Part shown: positions 25,807-34,786 of the stretch, in pieces
How positions within the stretch are numbered: the stretch's first letter is position 1
How the letters are laid out: every line of letters begins with the position of its first letter
DNA from: CAZTQN01 sp964615765
GTDB lineage: Bacteria > Planctomycetota > Phycisphaerae > Phycisphaerales > UBA1924
Length of the DNA stretch: 64,000 nt
NCBI GenBank assembly: GCA_964615765.1
Contig: CAZTQN010000016.1
Location: 20,945-84,944 of the forward strand
Direction of reading: 5' to 3'
Made by a program: the position numbers and the translations under genes
Notes under the pieces: model-generated
The model's database searches: none
What the model was told of the DNA's origin: nothing
Seen by the model: only the letters and a program-made list of their open reading frames with translations

Positions 25807-27429
25807 ATGACGACCTGTGTTCGAGCGTCCGCATCATCCGCCGCGATCGTGCTCGCCGCGTTGGCTGGGCTGGCCGCGCCCGCGTCGGCGCAACTGCGCG
25901 AGCCGGAAGTGCTGGTCGTGTACGACTCGCGCATCAGCGACAGCCGCCTGGTGGCGGAGGCGTACGCGGGCAGCAGCAAGGTGCCCGGCGGCGTGGGCGG
26001 CGTGCCGGGGGCCCGCCCGCGCGTGCGCGTGGTCGACCTGGCCCAGCTCGTCAACGCCGGCGTCGTTCCGGCGTCACCAGACATCGACGCGCCGACCTTC
26101 GCCCTGCGCATCCGCAACCCGCTGCGCGCGTATCTCGCGTCAACCGGTCTGACGCGGCAGATCCGCTGCATCGTCCTGACCAAGGGCCTGCCGCACCGCA
26201 TCACCGACAGTCTCGACCCGACCCTTGGCGACAACCCGGCCGGGCTCAACGCCTCCGCCGCCGCCGGCACCTTCGGCAACTGGACCTACGCCAGCGTCGA
26301 TTCGGAACTGGCGCTGCTGTGGCAGAACCTGGACGCGGGCGAAGACGGCGCCAACGCCGACTCGGACTCCGACGGGCTGATCGCCAGCCCGTTCGCGCTG
26401 AGGGGCCTGCCCGCCGCGGCGTTCTCAAACCGCAACATCGCCACGCCCAACAAACTCCTCGACGCCGTGCCGATCAGTTTCGGCGGGCCGGTGCAGAACG
26501 GCTTCCTGTGGCGCCCGACGCCCGGCGACGGGCCGAGCAACCTCACGCCCGGCGACATGTACCTCGTCACCCGCCTCGACGGCCCGAGCGTCAGCGTCGT
26601 GCGCGACATGATCACGCGGGCGAGCAATCTGCAGGTCGATACCTCGTCGGCCGCCGTGCTGCTCGACCGCGACGGGCGCACGTTCGATACCGTCAGCGGG
26701 CTCGGCTCGCCGTTCGATACCGGCGGGGCCGACTACGTCAACACGTACAACACGCTCTTCAGCGACGGACGATTCCGCCCGCAGAACCTCGGGCTCGACA
26801 GCTTCGGCGGCTACGGCTCGTTCTACGTCGGCCCGCTGATCACCTTCCCGCCCACGCCCACCGTCTGGAACCGCTCGCTGGTCTACATCGGGCACTACGG
26901 CGCCAATCACTCCGGCGTCGTCGCCCCGGCGAACACCACCTACGCCCTGTCGTTCAACTATGTCCCCGGCGCGGTCTTCAACACGATGGAGTCGTACAAC
27001 GGGCGGGACTTCGGTGGGCGCGGCCCCCTGCCCGCCGTGCCTCAGCAGCAGGCCAGCACGTTCCTTGGCGCCGGCGGCACGTTCGCGCTCGCCAACGTGC
27101 AGGAGCCGTTCACGTTCAGCGTCCCGCGCACGCGCGCGTTCGTCGAGCAGTTCCTGATCGGCAATCTGACCTTCGCCGAAGCCGCGTACCACGCGCTGCC
27201 GGCGCTCAGTTGGCAGCAGATCGCCGTGGGCGACCCGCTGGCCCGCGTCCGCCGAACCAGCGACGACATCAACGCCGACGGGCGGATCGACATCGACGAC
27301 GTGTACGCCTGGCACGCGAATCCGCGCGACATCAACAACTCGGGCGCGGCGGACGGGACGGATCTGGATTTGCTGCTCGCCGCGGTCCGCGGGTTCGAGC
27401 ATGTCAGCATGAAGGGCGACCAGCGCTGA
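25807..27429 (+). CDS. TIGR03790 family secreted protein with dockerin-type C-terminus
   Basis: A 540-aa secreted protein with a signal peptide (MTTCVRASASSAAIVLAALA...ASAQ). The domain begins EVLVVYDSRISDSRLVAEAY, continues with IRCIVLTKGLPHRI and VWNRSLVYIGHYGANHSG, and closes with TFAEAAYHALPALSWQQIAV then GDPL. This order is characteristic of TIGR03790, an uncharacterised family in planctomycetes, verrucomicrobia and acidobacteria. The C-terminus has type I dockerin-like loops (DINADGRIDIDDVYAW and DINNSGAADGTDLDLLLAAV), a different subtype from the VQDIFDFL/GC module on other proteins here. The function is unknown. It is convergent with the HTH membrane protein. Confidence 0.85.
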   Translation: MTTCVRASASSAAIVLAALAGLAAPASAQLREPEVLVVYDSRISDSRLVAEAYAGSSKVPGGVGGVPGARPRVRVVDLAQLVNAGVVPASPDIDAPTFALRIRNPLRAYLASTGLTRQIRCIVLTKGLPHRITDSLDPTLGDNPAGLNASAAAGTFGNWTYASVDSELALLWQNLDAGEDGANADSDSDGLIASPFALRGLPAAAFSNRNIATPNKLLDAVPISFGGPVQNGFLWRPTPGDGPSNLTPGDMYLVTRLDGPSVSVVRDMITRASNLQVDTSSAAVLLDRDGRTFDTVSGLGSPFDTGGADYVNTYNTLFSDGRFRPQNLGLDSFGGYGSFYVGPLITFPPTPTVWNRSLVYIGHYGANHSGVVAPANTTYALSFNYVPGAVFNTMESYNGRDFGGRGPLPAVPQQQASTFLGAGGTFALANVQEPFTFSVPRTRAFVEQFLIGNLTFAEAAYHALPALSWQQIAVGDPLARVRRTSDDINADGRIDIDDVYAWHANPRDINNSGAADGTDLDLLLAAVRGFEHVSMKGDQR

Positions 27430-27459
27430 CCGGCAAGGGCGTCAGCCGGGCCGGCGTGC

Positions 27460-28335
27460 TCAGCCCCGACGGCCGAGCACGAACCCGATGACGGCGCCGA
27501 CGAGGATGATCCCGGCGAAGATGCCGATCCACATCATGAGCGAGCCGGTCATCATCTGAACCAGGCTGTTGTCGGCCCCGCCGAGGATTCCGGACAGAAC
27601 GGCGAAGAGCCCGGCCGCCGCCACCAGCAGCGCGCCGAGGGCCAGCCCGCCCCCGATGCCGGACCACACGCCGTCGTACGGCTCGGCGGCGACGACCATC
27701 GCCGGGGCCGCGGCCGCCGCCGAGACGTCGCTCGGCGCCGCCGTCGGCTCGAACAGTCCGCTCGACCCGCTGGTCTCCCCGCCGTCGGCGTCGGGCTTGT
27801 ACACGTCCTCGAGCAGGTCCGCCCCCAGCGAGGTGTCATCGCCCTCGCGGGTCAGGTCCATCAGCCCCGAGCCGGAGCCGACCTGGTCCATGTTCAGTTC
27901 CGGCCCGCGCGTCGCTTCGGTGATGCGCGTCGCCGCCAGCGGGTCCGACTCTTCCGTGTCGGTGTCGAAGATCGAGATGCCGGAGCGCTGCTTGGCGTCG
28001 CGCTCGGCGGGCGGAGCGTCGAGTTCGATGCCCGAGCCCGAGCCGCTCTTCGTCGGCGCCGGGCGCCCGGGCGCCGCCTTGGGCCCGAGGGCAGCGCCGG
28101 AGTCTTCCAGCGAAAGCTCCAGCCCCGACCCGCCCTTGACGTCGGCGAGCGGGATCATGCCCGAATCCCCCGGGCCGTCGCCGGCCAGCAGGTCGACCTG
28201 CTCCCGCTTGAACATCAGCTTGTCGCGGTCGCGGAACTCCTGCAACTGACCGCTGGCGGCCATCTCTCGCACCTGTTCGGCGGTCTTGCCCAGCCGCTGC
28301 GCGGCTTCCTCGACCGAGTAGAACATCTTGGCCAT
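27460..28335 (-). CDS. MerR/excisionase-type HTH protein with C-terminal membrane helices
   Basis: A 291-aa protein. Residues 1-60 form a winged-helix excisionase-like HTH (MFYSVEEAAQRLGKTAEQVR then LQEFRDRDKLMFKREQVDLL). A long acidic, Gly/Ser-rich disordered region follows, containing repeated short motifs (GSGSGLMDLTREGDDTSLGA). It ends with two transmembrane helices (GGGLALGALLVAAAGLFAVL and GIFAGIILVGAVIGFVLG). I recall the same DLTREGDDTSLGA-type linker from other planctomycete proteins; the role is unknown. A membrane-bound regulator or a protein-interaction scaffold are both possible. It lies ~200 bp downstream of leuS on the same strand. Confidence 0.78.
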   Translation of the reverse strand: MAKMFYSVEEAAQRLGKTAEQVREMAASGQLQEFRDRDKLMFKREQVDLLAGDGPGDSGMIPLADVKGGSGLELSLEDSGAALGPKAAPGRPAPTKSGSGSGIELDAPPAERDAKQRSGISIFDTDTEESDPLAATRITEATRGPELNMDQVGSGSGLMDLTREGDDTSLGADLLEDVYKPDADGGETSGSSGLFEPTAAPSDVSAAAAAPAMVVAAEPYDGVWSGIGGGLALGALLVAAAGLFAVLSGILGGADNSLVQMMTGSLMMWIGIFAGIILVGAVIGFVLGRRG

Positions 28336-28531
28336 GACAGAGTCTCCGCGTGTCCCCGACCGGCGGCGAGAGGGTTGGGGGGGTGGGGGGATCGTTCGTG
28401 CAAGCGTCCGCGCCGGGGCCGAGAGGCTACAACGCCCCGCGTCCGGCATCAACACCCTGTACGAGCGCCCGCCCCGACCGGTTGTGCGCTCGCGCTTTGT
28501 TCGGTCCGGCCCCCCGCCCCCGCCGGGCGGC

Positions 28532-31500
28532 TTACCCCGCCACCACCAGGTTGACCATCTTCCCCGGCACGACGATGACCTTGTTCACCGTCTTGCCGGC
28601 GATCAGCGCCTGCACGCCCGCGTCGCCCATCGCCGCGGCTTCCAGCCCGGGCTTGTCCAGCCCCGCCTTGACCACGATCTTCCCGCGCACCTTCCCGTTC
28701 ACCGAGACCGGGATCTCGACCTGATCCTCCACCAGCATCGCCGGGTCGGCCGTCGGGAAGGGCTCGTCGGCCAGGCTCCGCTCATGCCCGAGCTTGTGCC
28801 ACAACTCCTCCGCCATGTGCGGGGCGAACGGCGCCAGCACCAGCGCGAACCGCTCGAGCTGGTCCTTGGTCATCCCGCCGTGGCTGGTGGCGGCGTTCAC
28901 GAGTTCCATCATCGCCGCGATCGACGTGTTGAACGCCAATCGCGGGATGTCGCTCTCGACTTTCGCGATGGTCTTGTGCAGTTGCCGCTCGACGCCCTCG
29001 TGCCGCGTCGCGGCCAGCTTCACCGCGCCGGTCTGCTCGTCGACACCCACCCGCCAGGCCCGCTGCAGGAAGCGGAAGCAGCCGATGGTGTCCTTCGTGT
29101 TCCAGGGCTTGCTCGCCTCCAGCGGGCCCATGTACATTTCGTACAGCCGGAACGTGTCGGCCCCGAACTGCGCGATGATGTCGTCCGGGTTGACGACGTT
29201 CTTCAGGCTCTTGCTCATCTTGGCGACGATGGGCTTGAGCTTGGCGCCCGTCGACTTTTCGACAAACTCGCCCTCGCGCACCTCGTCTACCTGGTCCACC
29301 GGCACCAGCGACTTGTCGGCCCGCTCGTACGCGAAGCTCGTGATCATCCCCTGGTGGAACAGCCGCTGGAACGGCTCGGGCGTGCGCACCAGGCCCAGGT
29401 CGAACAGCACCTTCTGCCAGAACCGCGCGTACAGCAAGTGCCCGACGGCGTGCTCGCTCCCGCCGATGTACAGATCCACCCCGCCGACGGCCTTGGGTAC
29501 CCCCACGCTCCGCGTGGGGCTCTGAACGGCCCCCGCGGCGTGCGTGCCCATCCAGTAGCCGTCCACCGCGCCGTCGATCATCGCGGCGTCGTTCTTCGGA
29601 TCGCAGTACCGCAGGAAGTACCAGCTCGAACCGGCCGAGCCGGGCATGGTGTTGGTCTCGCGCCGCACGGGCGTGGACGGGTCGAGCACGTTGGGATCAA
29701 CGCCCGCCGCCCCCGCCGTCGTGTGCACCCACGAGCCCGCCTTCGCGAGCAGCGGCTGCGGGTCCTCGCTCTCGACGGGCGCGTAGTCGTCCAGTTCCGG
29801 CAACTTCACCGGCAGCGACGCGTCGCTTACGGGGTAATGCCGCCCGTGCTGGTCGTACACGATCGGGAACGGCTCGCCCCAGTACCGCTGTCGGCTGAAG
29901 ACCCAGTCGCGCAGTTTGAAGTTCACGCGCTTGCGCCCGCGCCCCGTGCGCTCCAGCCACTCGATCACGTCGCGCTTGGCCTCGCCCGTCGGCAGGCCGT
30001 CGATCGTCAGTTCCGGGCTCGATGAGTTGACCGCCAGCCCCTCGCCGACAAAGCACGACCCTTCCGCCGCGGGCGTCTTGGACTGCACGACCTGCTTGAT
30101 CGGCAGGCCGAACGCCTTGGCGAAGGCCCAGTCGCGTTCATCATGCGCTGGCACGGCCATGATCGCGCCCGTGCCGTACCCCATCAGCACGTAGTCCGCC
30201 ACCCACACCGGGATCGGCTCCCCCGTCGCCGGGTTGATCGCGTCGATCCCCAGGTCCACGCCCGTTTTGTCCTTCGACTCCATCCGCTCGACGTCCGACC
30301 GGTTCCGCGCGGAGTGCACATACGCGCGAACCTTGGCAACGTCCGTCCGCCGCCCGCCCGCCTCGGGCGTCGCCAACACCGCGTCCACGATCTCATGCTC
30401 GGGCGCCACCACCATGTACGTGGCGCCGAACAGCGTGTCAGGCCGGGTGGTGAAGACCTCCAGGCTCCCACTGGTGCCCAGTGCCTGGTGCCGAGTGCCT
30501 TGGATCTGGAACGCAATCTCCGCCCCCTCACTCCGCCCGATCCATTCCGACTGGATCGTCTTGGTGCTCTCCGGCCAATCCAGCAGTGACAGGTCGTCCA
30601 GCAGACGCTGGGCGTAGCGGGTGATGGCGAACTGCCACTGGCGCATCGGCTTGCGCAGCACGGGGTGCCCGCCGCGTTCGCTCTTGCCGTCGATCACCTC
30701 GTCGTTGGCGAGCACGGTGCCGAGCGCCGGGCACCAGTTGACGGTCATGTCGTCGAGATACGCCAGGCGCTGCCCGTCGATCAGGGCTCGCTGCTCGTCG
30801 CCGGTGAGTTCGTGCCAGCGCCGCGTGCCGACGGGCTCGCCGGCGAGGATTCCGGTGCCGGCCGCCGCCGCCCCGATGTGCACCAGTTCCCCGCTCGGCC
30901 CGACGCGCAGATCGCCGGATTCGAGCTGCGCGATCAAGTCGGCGATCGGGCGGGCGCAGCCACGCCGGCGTTCGCCGTCCGGGTACGCCGGGCTCTGGGC
31001 CTGCGGGTCAAACCACGCGTTGTACAGCCGCAGAAAGATCCACTGCGTCCACTTGTAATACTGTGGGTCGATCGTCGCGACCTCGCGGTCCCAGTCGTAG
31101 CAGAACCCGAACCGCTGCAACTGCCGCCGGAACTCGTTGATCGCCTTCTTGGTCGTGATCGCCGGGTGCACGCCCGTCTGGATTGCGTACTGCTCCGCCG
31201 GCAGCCCGAAGGCGTCCCAGCCCATCGGGTGCAGCACGTTGTGCCCCTTCATCCGCATGAAGCGGCACACGATGTCCGACGCCGTGTACCCCTCCGGATG
31301 CCCCACGTGCAGCCCCGCCCCCGACGGGTACGGGAACATGTCCAGGCAGTAAAACTTGGGCCGCGCGGCGTCAAAGCCCGGCTGCCCCGGGTTGGGCACG
31401 CGGAACGTCCCCCGTTTGGCCCACTCGCCCTGCCAGCGCGTCTCAATCTCCCCCGCCAGCCCGGCCGTGTACCGGAACGGCGGCGCGTCATCGCCCCCCC

Positions 31501-31546
31501 CACCACCACTCGAAGCACGATCGGTCCCGCGGCTGGTCTGGTCCAT
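28532..31546 (-). CDS. leuS: Leucyl-tRNA synthetase, with an in-frame repeat insertion
   Basis: A 1004-aa class I synthetase charging tRNA-Leu (E. coli ~860 aa). The HIGH motif is HVGH in PSGAGLHVGHPEGYTASD. The editing domain and KMSKS (AKMSKSLKNVVNPD, near residue 775) are intact, and a long planctomycete-type insert lies at about residues 150-260 (ELVHIGAAAAGTGILAG region). Residues 677-686 read PTRSVGVPKA and are encoded by a palindromic DNA element also present in cysS. They sit in an ~20-residue insertion between DGYWMGTHAAGA and VGGVDLYIGGSEHA, where other LeuS proteins pass directly from YWxPVD to LYIGG. The rest of the frame is undisturbed, so the enzyme should be active. Confidence 0.96.
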   Translation of the reverse strand: MDQTSRGTDRASSGGGGGDDAPPFRYTAGLAGEIETRWQGEWAKRGTFRVPNPGQPGFDAARPKFYCLDMFPYPSGAGLHVGHPEGYTASDIVCRFMRMKGHNVLHPMGWDAFGLPAEQYAIQTGVHPAITTKKAINEFRRQLQRFGFCYDWDREVATIDPQYYKWTQWIFLRLYNAWFDPQAQSPAYPDGERRRGCARPIADLIAQLESGDLRVGPSGELVHIGAAAAGTGILAGEPVGTRRWHELTGDEQRALIDGQRLAYLDDMTVNWCPALGTVLANDEVIDGKSERGGHPVLRKPMRQWQFAITRYAQRLLDDLSLLDWPESTKTIQSEWIGRSEGAEIAFQIQGTRHQALGTSGSLEVFTTRPDTLFGATYMVVAPEHEIVDAVLATPEAGGRRTDVAKVRAYVHSARNRSDVERMESKDKTGVDLGIDAINPATGEPIPVWVADYVLMGYGTGAIMAVPAHDERDWAFAKAFGLPIKQVVQSKTPAAEGSCFVGEGLAVNSSSPELTIDGLPTGEAKRDVIEWLERTGRGRKRVNFKLRDWVFSRQRYWGEPFPIVYDQHGRHYPVSDASLPVKLPELDDYAPVESEDPQPLLAKAGSWVHTTAGAAGVDPNVLDPSTPVRRETNTMPGSAGSSWYFLRYCDPKNDAAMIDGAVDGYWMGTHAAGAVQSPTRSVGVPKAVGGVDLYIGGSEHAVGHLLYARFWQKVLFDLGLVRTPEPFQRLFHQGMITSFAYERADKSLVPVDQVDEVREGEFVEKSTGAKLKPIVAKMSKSLKNVVNPDDIIAQFGADTFRLYEMYMGPLEASKPWNTKDTIGCFRFLQRAWRVGVDEQTGAVKLAATRHEGVERQLHKTIAKVESDIPRLAFNTSIAAMMELVNAATSHGGMTKDQLERFALVLAPFAPHMAEELWHKLGHERSLADEPFPTADPAMLVEDQVEIPVSVNGKVRGKIVVKAGLDKPGLEAAAMGDAGVQALIAGKTVNKVIVVPGKMVNLVVAG
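29488..29519 (-). repeat. Palindromic element inside leuS
   Basis: On the coding strand it starts with the 8+3+8 palindrome CCCCACGCGGAGCGTGGGG, running on into GGGTACCC (itself palindromic) and AAGGCC. It encodes PTRSVGVPKA in frame. The 31-bp match to the cysS copy differs at one base. Confidence 0.9.
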
Positions 31547-31586
31547 GAGCCATCAGAGGGAGCTTGATCCACCCAGGCAAGCGTGC

Positions 31587-32503
31587 TCACGGCGGGGAGG
31601 CCGTGCGTTCCCGGCGCTGGCGGAGTTCCTCGCGGAGACCTGGGTACCGATCCGCGGGTTGCCCTTCAAGCCAGGTAGCCACCGCGTCCCAGCGGTCGCA
31701 GCCGCTCTCGACCAGACCATAAACGAGCGGCTCACGGATCATTTCATGGACGAGCGGGTCAAGGCACATCCGCGCCGCCGCGTCGCAGATGGCCCGGTCC
31801 GTTGGTGTGTTCACCAGAAACTGCGACATGGTAATCCCAACTCCAGAGTTCGCCCAATCCGGAAAGTCGGCCGAGAGTCGATGCACCAAGGGCACAACCC
31901 GCTCATCGCCGAGGCTCGCGTGCCGGATAAGCAGCATCAGACTCCGCCCAACCTCGTTCGGCGGCGATGCCGCTTGCATCGCCCGCGATACCGCCCAGTC
32001 AACAAATCGCGCCCGCTGCGCGGGCGAGAGGTCGGCCAAGCCGTCGGCCCTCTGGCGACGCCACAACTCTGCCTGCGCGTCCTCAACGCCGAGCTACACG
32101 CCGTCAGCAGCACCCACGCCGGCGCCATCGACCACACGTTCACCCCGCGCAGTTGCATGCCCGCCGGCGTCAGCAGCAGCAGGCACGCCAGCCCCGCGGC
32201 GATCAGCCCCGGGCGGCGCTCGCGCCGGCGAAGGTTCTGCGCATGCTCGACCGTGTGCCCACACTCCGGGCACGTCAGCCCGGTGCGGTGCCGCATGTCG
32301 TACCCGCACGCCGGGCACGCCGGCAGCCGCAAGACCCGGCCTCGGAGGCCGCGTGGGCACAACACCACCGCCCCGACCACGCCAACCGCTCCGAGGACAT
32401 ACGCCCATGGAAACAGGGAAAATACCAGCATCGCACCGATAACAACACCGGCACCGACATACACGGCGGTGATGACGGGCGTCTGATAATGCGGAGATTG
32501 CAC
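31587..32503 (-). pseudogene. Zinc-ribbon membrane protein gene split by a frameshift
   Basis: Two overlapping reading frames look like one broken gene. The first (from a GTG at 32503 with GGGGTGG upstream) encodes two hydrophobic segments (VITAVYVGAGVVIGAMLVF, AYVLGAVGVVGAVVLC), a ribbon CPACGYDMRHRTGLTCPECG and a further helix (LIAAGLACLLLLTPAGMQL), reaching SMAPAWVLLTAC. The sequence then loses sense. From about 32080 a second frame continues with VEDAQAELWRRQRADGLADL, LSPAQRARFVDWAV and so on to 31587. As I know this family in related bacteria, the ribbon and helices are followed by exactly such a D..A..EL..R...G.LS..Q....V..AL segment, so a 1-base indel between about 32060 and 32093 is likely. 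A sequencing error or a real pseudogene cannot be told apart here. It follows leuS's start region on the same strand. Confidence 0.65.
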
Positions 32504-32632
32504 AGCCACCCCCACAAATACCGCACAAAGACCGCCCGCCGGCGAACGCGGGCGGGCCGGGGCCGATACACTCCCAGTGTACCGGCAGGCCGACGCGGCT
32601 TGGGGTCTGACAGCGGGGGCGGGACGGGGCGT

Positions 32633-33229
32633 ATGCGACCAACGGAGACACAGACTGGCGATCATGGCGGTCTACGCGCGCTCGCCGCGACTGGGCCCGC
32701 GCTCGAACTGCCCGCGCTCGAGCTAGCCGACCCGGAGCGGCTGATCCCCGACGCCGCCCGCGGGTGGCTGGGCGATGCCGCCCGCCGCGCCCTGGCCGCG
32801 ATGCCCACCGCCGGCGGGCAGGTGCTCGTCCGCCTCGTCGACGACGCGGCCATGGCCCGCGCCCACGAGGAATACGCCGACACACCCGGCACCACCGACG
32901 TCCTCACCTTTGACCTGACCGACGGACACTCGGCGATCCGCCGCGATCCGGACGGGTCCGCTCACGCCGGCGCTCCGCTGGATGTCGAGATCCTGGCCTG
33001 CGTCGACGAAGCCCGACGCCAGGCCGCCGCCCGCGGGCACGGCGTTGAGCGGGAACTGCTCCTCTACATACTCCACGGCGTGCTGCACTGCCTGGGCTAC
33101 GACGACCACGACCCGGCCGCCTTCGCCGCGATGCACGCGGAAGAAGACCGCCTGCTCACGCACATCGGCGTGGGCCCGGTGTTCGCGCGTCCTGAGGACG
33201 CGAAGGACGCGGGAGGGGGTCGCCCGTGA
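32633..33229 (+). CDS. ybeY: Endoribonuclease YbeY (rRNA maturation factor)
   Basis: A 198-aa YbeY protein, a zinc-dependent endoribonuclease for 16S rRNA 3'-end maturation and ribosome quality control. The diagnostic motif HGVLHCLGYDDHD (HGxLHLxGYDH type, with the three zinc-binding His) is present, as are TPGTTDVLTFDLTD and LDVEILACVDEA. The N-terminal ~60 residues are less conserved, and a short acidic tail (RPEDAKDAGGGRP) follows the core. The ATG at 32633 is chosen as the first in frame after the divergent zinc-ribbon gene. The stop overlaps the GTG of the CNNM-type gene by 4 bp, the same pairing as E. coli ybeY-ybeX. Confidence 0.93.
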   Translation: MRPTETQTGDHGGLRALAATGPALELPALELADPERLIPDAARGWLGDAARRALAAMPTAGGQVLVRLVDDAAMARAHEEYADTPGTTDVLTFDLTDGHSAIRRDPDGSAHAGAPLDVEILACVDEARRQAAARGHGVERELLLYILHGVLHCLGYDDHDPAAFAAMHAEEDRLLTHIGVGPVFARPEDAKDAGGGRP

Positions 33230-34653
33230 CGCTCGACTGGGAAACCGTGCTGCTGTGCGTGGTGCTGCTCGGGCTGGGAAGCCTGTTCAGCGCGATGCAC
33301 CTGTGCCTTTTGGAGATGTCGCGCTCCACGGTGGAAGAGATGGTCGAGCGGCGGACGCGGGCCACCCGCCGCAGCATCGCCCGCATTCTCGGCGACATCG
33401 ACGGGCACGCCCGGGCCGCCGCCCTGGCCCGCATCGTCTGCAACCTTGCCGTCGCCGCGTGCGCGGTGTGGCTGGTGGCGGACGTTCGCGGCGTGCAGAG
33501 CCCGGAACTGCTGGACGGGATCATCGGCGTCGCGGTCGCCGCGGTCGTCTTGTGGCTGTTCAGCGTCACGCTCGCCGAGTCCATCGCCGCCCACGCCGCC
33601 GAGCCGTTCGTCCTCAGTTTCGCCCCCTTCGTGCGTGCAACGTATCTGGCCCAGAAGCCGCTGGCCCCGACGGCCCGGGCGATCGACGCGATCGTGCGCA
33701 AGGTGACCGGCGCGGCCCACGTCTCCAAGCAGGCCGAACTCACCGACGAGATCATGGAAGTCGTCGAAGAGGGCGAGCGCGAGGGCGCCATCGACGAGGA
33801 CGAACGCCGCATGATCGAGGCCGTCATGCGCTTCAAGGCGCTCACGGTCGAGCAGATCATGACCCCGCGCACCGAGGTCGAAGCCCTCGAGATGACCGGG
33901 AACCTCGGCGAGATCACCGCGTTCGTGCGCAAGGTCCGCCACTCCCGCGTGCCCGTGTACCGCACCGGCGGCACGCTCGACGACGTTGTCGGCTTCTTTT
34001 ATGTCAAGGACCTGCTCCGCTGGCTCGCCGGCGGGGAAGCCGCGCCGCATGGGGGGGGCGGCGGTGGGGCGGGCAGTGGTGGCGGGAGCGCCAGCGGCAA
34101 CAGCGGCCCGCGCGGGCACGGGTTCGATCTCAAGTCGCTCATCCGCCCGGCCTTCTTCGTCCCCGCGAGCAAGACCGTCCGCGAAGTGCTGGACGAACTG
34201 CTCATCAAGAAGGTGCACGCCGCCATCGTCGCCGACGAGTACGGCTCGATGGTCGGCATCGTCACCATCGAGGACATCGTCGAAGAAGTCTTCGGCGACA
34301 TTCAGGACGAATACGAGAAGGCCGAGGACGACCCGCCGCGGATCGACGTCAAGGCCGACGATCATCTGGCGGACATCGAAGCGTGGGCGCCGGTGCCGGC
34401 CGTCAACGCGGCGATCGAGCCGCTCGGCCTGCACGTGCCCGAGAGCGACGAGTACGACACGCTGGGCGGCTACGTGCTGGCCCACCTGGGCCGCATGCCG
34501 GAAGTGAACGAAACGTTCCCCGTCGAGCGGATGCTGGTCACGGTGCTGGAAGCCTCGCCGACGCGCGTGCTGAAGGTGCGCCTGCAGGTGCGCGAGGAAG
34601 ACGTGCAGCCCGCGTCGGAACCTAACACGCCGAGCGCGGCGGGGGCGAAGTGA
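33226..34653 (+). CDS. CNNM/CorC (hemolysin-like) transporter with CBS pair
   Basis: A 475-aa membrane protein, coupled to ybeY by a GTGA overlap. It has an N-terminal DUF21/CNNM transmembrane domain (VLLCVVLLGLGSLFSAMHLC, LLDGIIGVAVAAVVLWLFSV), then EGEREGAIDEDERRMIEAV, two CBS domains (VEQIMTPRTEVEAL; VHAAIVADEYGSMVGIVTIE) and a CorC_HlyC domain at the C-terminus (LGGYVLAHLGRMPEVNE). The family is linked to Mg/Co export and, in E. coli (YbeX/CorC), to ribosome-related phenotypes. A Gly/Ser-rich low-complexity insert (about residues 275-305) interrupts the CBS pair, which is unusual and probably a disordered loop. Confidence 0.92.
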   Translation: MTLDWETVLLCVVLLGLGSLFSAMHLCLLEMSRSTVEEMVERRTRATRRSIARILGDIDGHARAAALARIVCNLAVAACAVWLVADVRGVQSPELLDGIIGVAVAAVVLWLFSVTLAESIAAHAAEPFVLSFAPFVRATYLAQKPLAPTARAIDAIVRKVTGAAHVSKQAELTDEIMEVVEEGEREGAIDEDERRMIEAVMRFKALTVEQIMTPRTEVEALEMTGNLGEITAFVRKVRHSRVPVYRTGGTLDDVVGFFYVKDLLRWLAGGEAAPHGGGGGGAGSGGGSASGNSGPRGHGFDLKSLIRPAFFVPASKTVREVLDELLIKKVHAAIVADEYGSMVGIVTIEDIVEEVFGDIQDEYEKAEDDPPRIDVKADDHLADIEAWAPVPAVNAAIEPLGLHVPESDEYDTLGGYVLAHLGRMPEVNETFPVERMLVTVLEASPTRVLKVRLQVREEDVQPASEPNTPSAAGAK

Positions 34654-34749
34654 GCGGGTGGTAACCGCCCTTTGTCGGCCCAGCCGCCACAAGAACAGGG
34701 GACAGCCATGGGGCCGCGGCAGCGCCACCCGGCCGCGTGCGGGATTTTC

Positions 34750-34779
34750 TTGACGCCGCCCGCGATCGTGTGGTACGTT
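34750..34779 (+). promoter_or_regulatory. Candidate sigma70-type promoter
   Basis: TTGACG (34750-34755) is followed after 18 bp by TACGTT (34774-34779), just before the ATG at 34787. The spacing is good but the -10 box is only partly matched. If used, it would give a nearly leaderless transcript. Confidence 0.3.
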
Positions 34780-34786
34780 GACGGGC

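Noticed and set aside
28328..30025. A 565-codon plus-strand open frame over leuS
   Set aside because: Antisense to conserved leuS motifs (KMSKS etc.); no features of its own.
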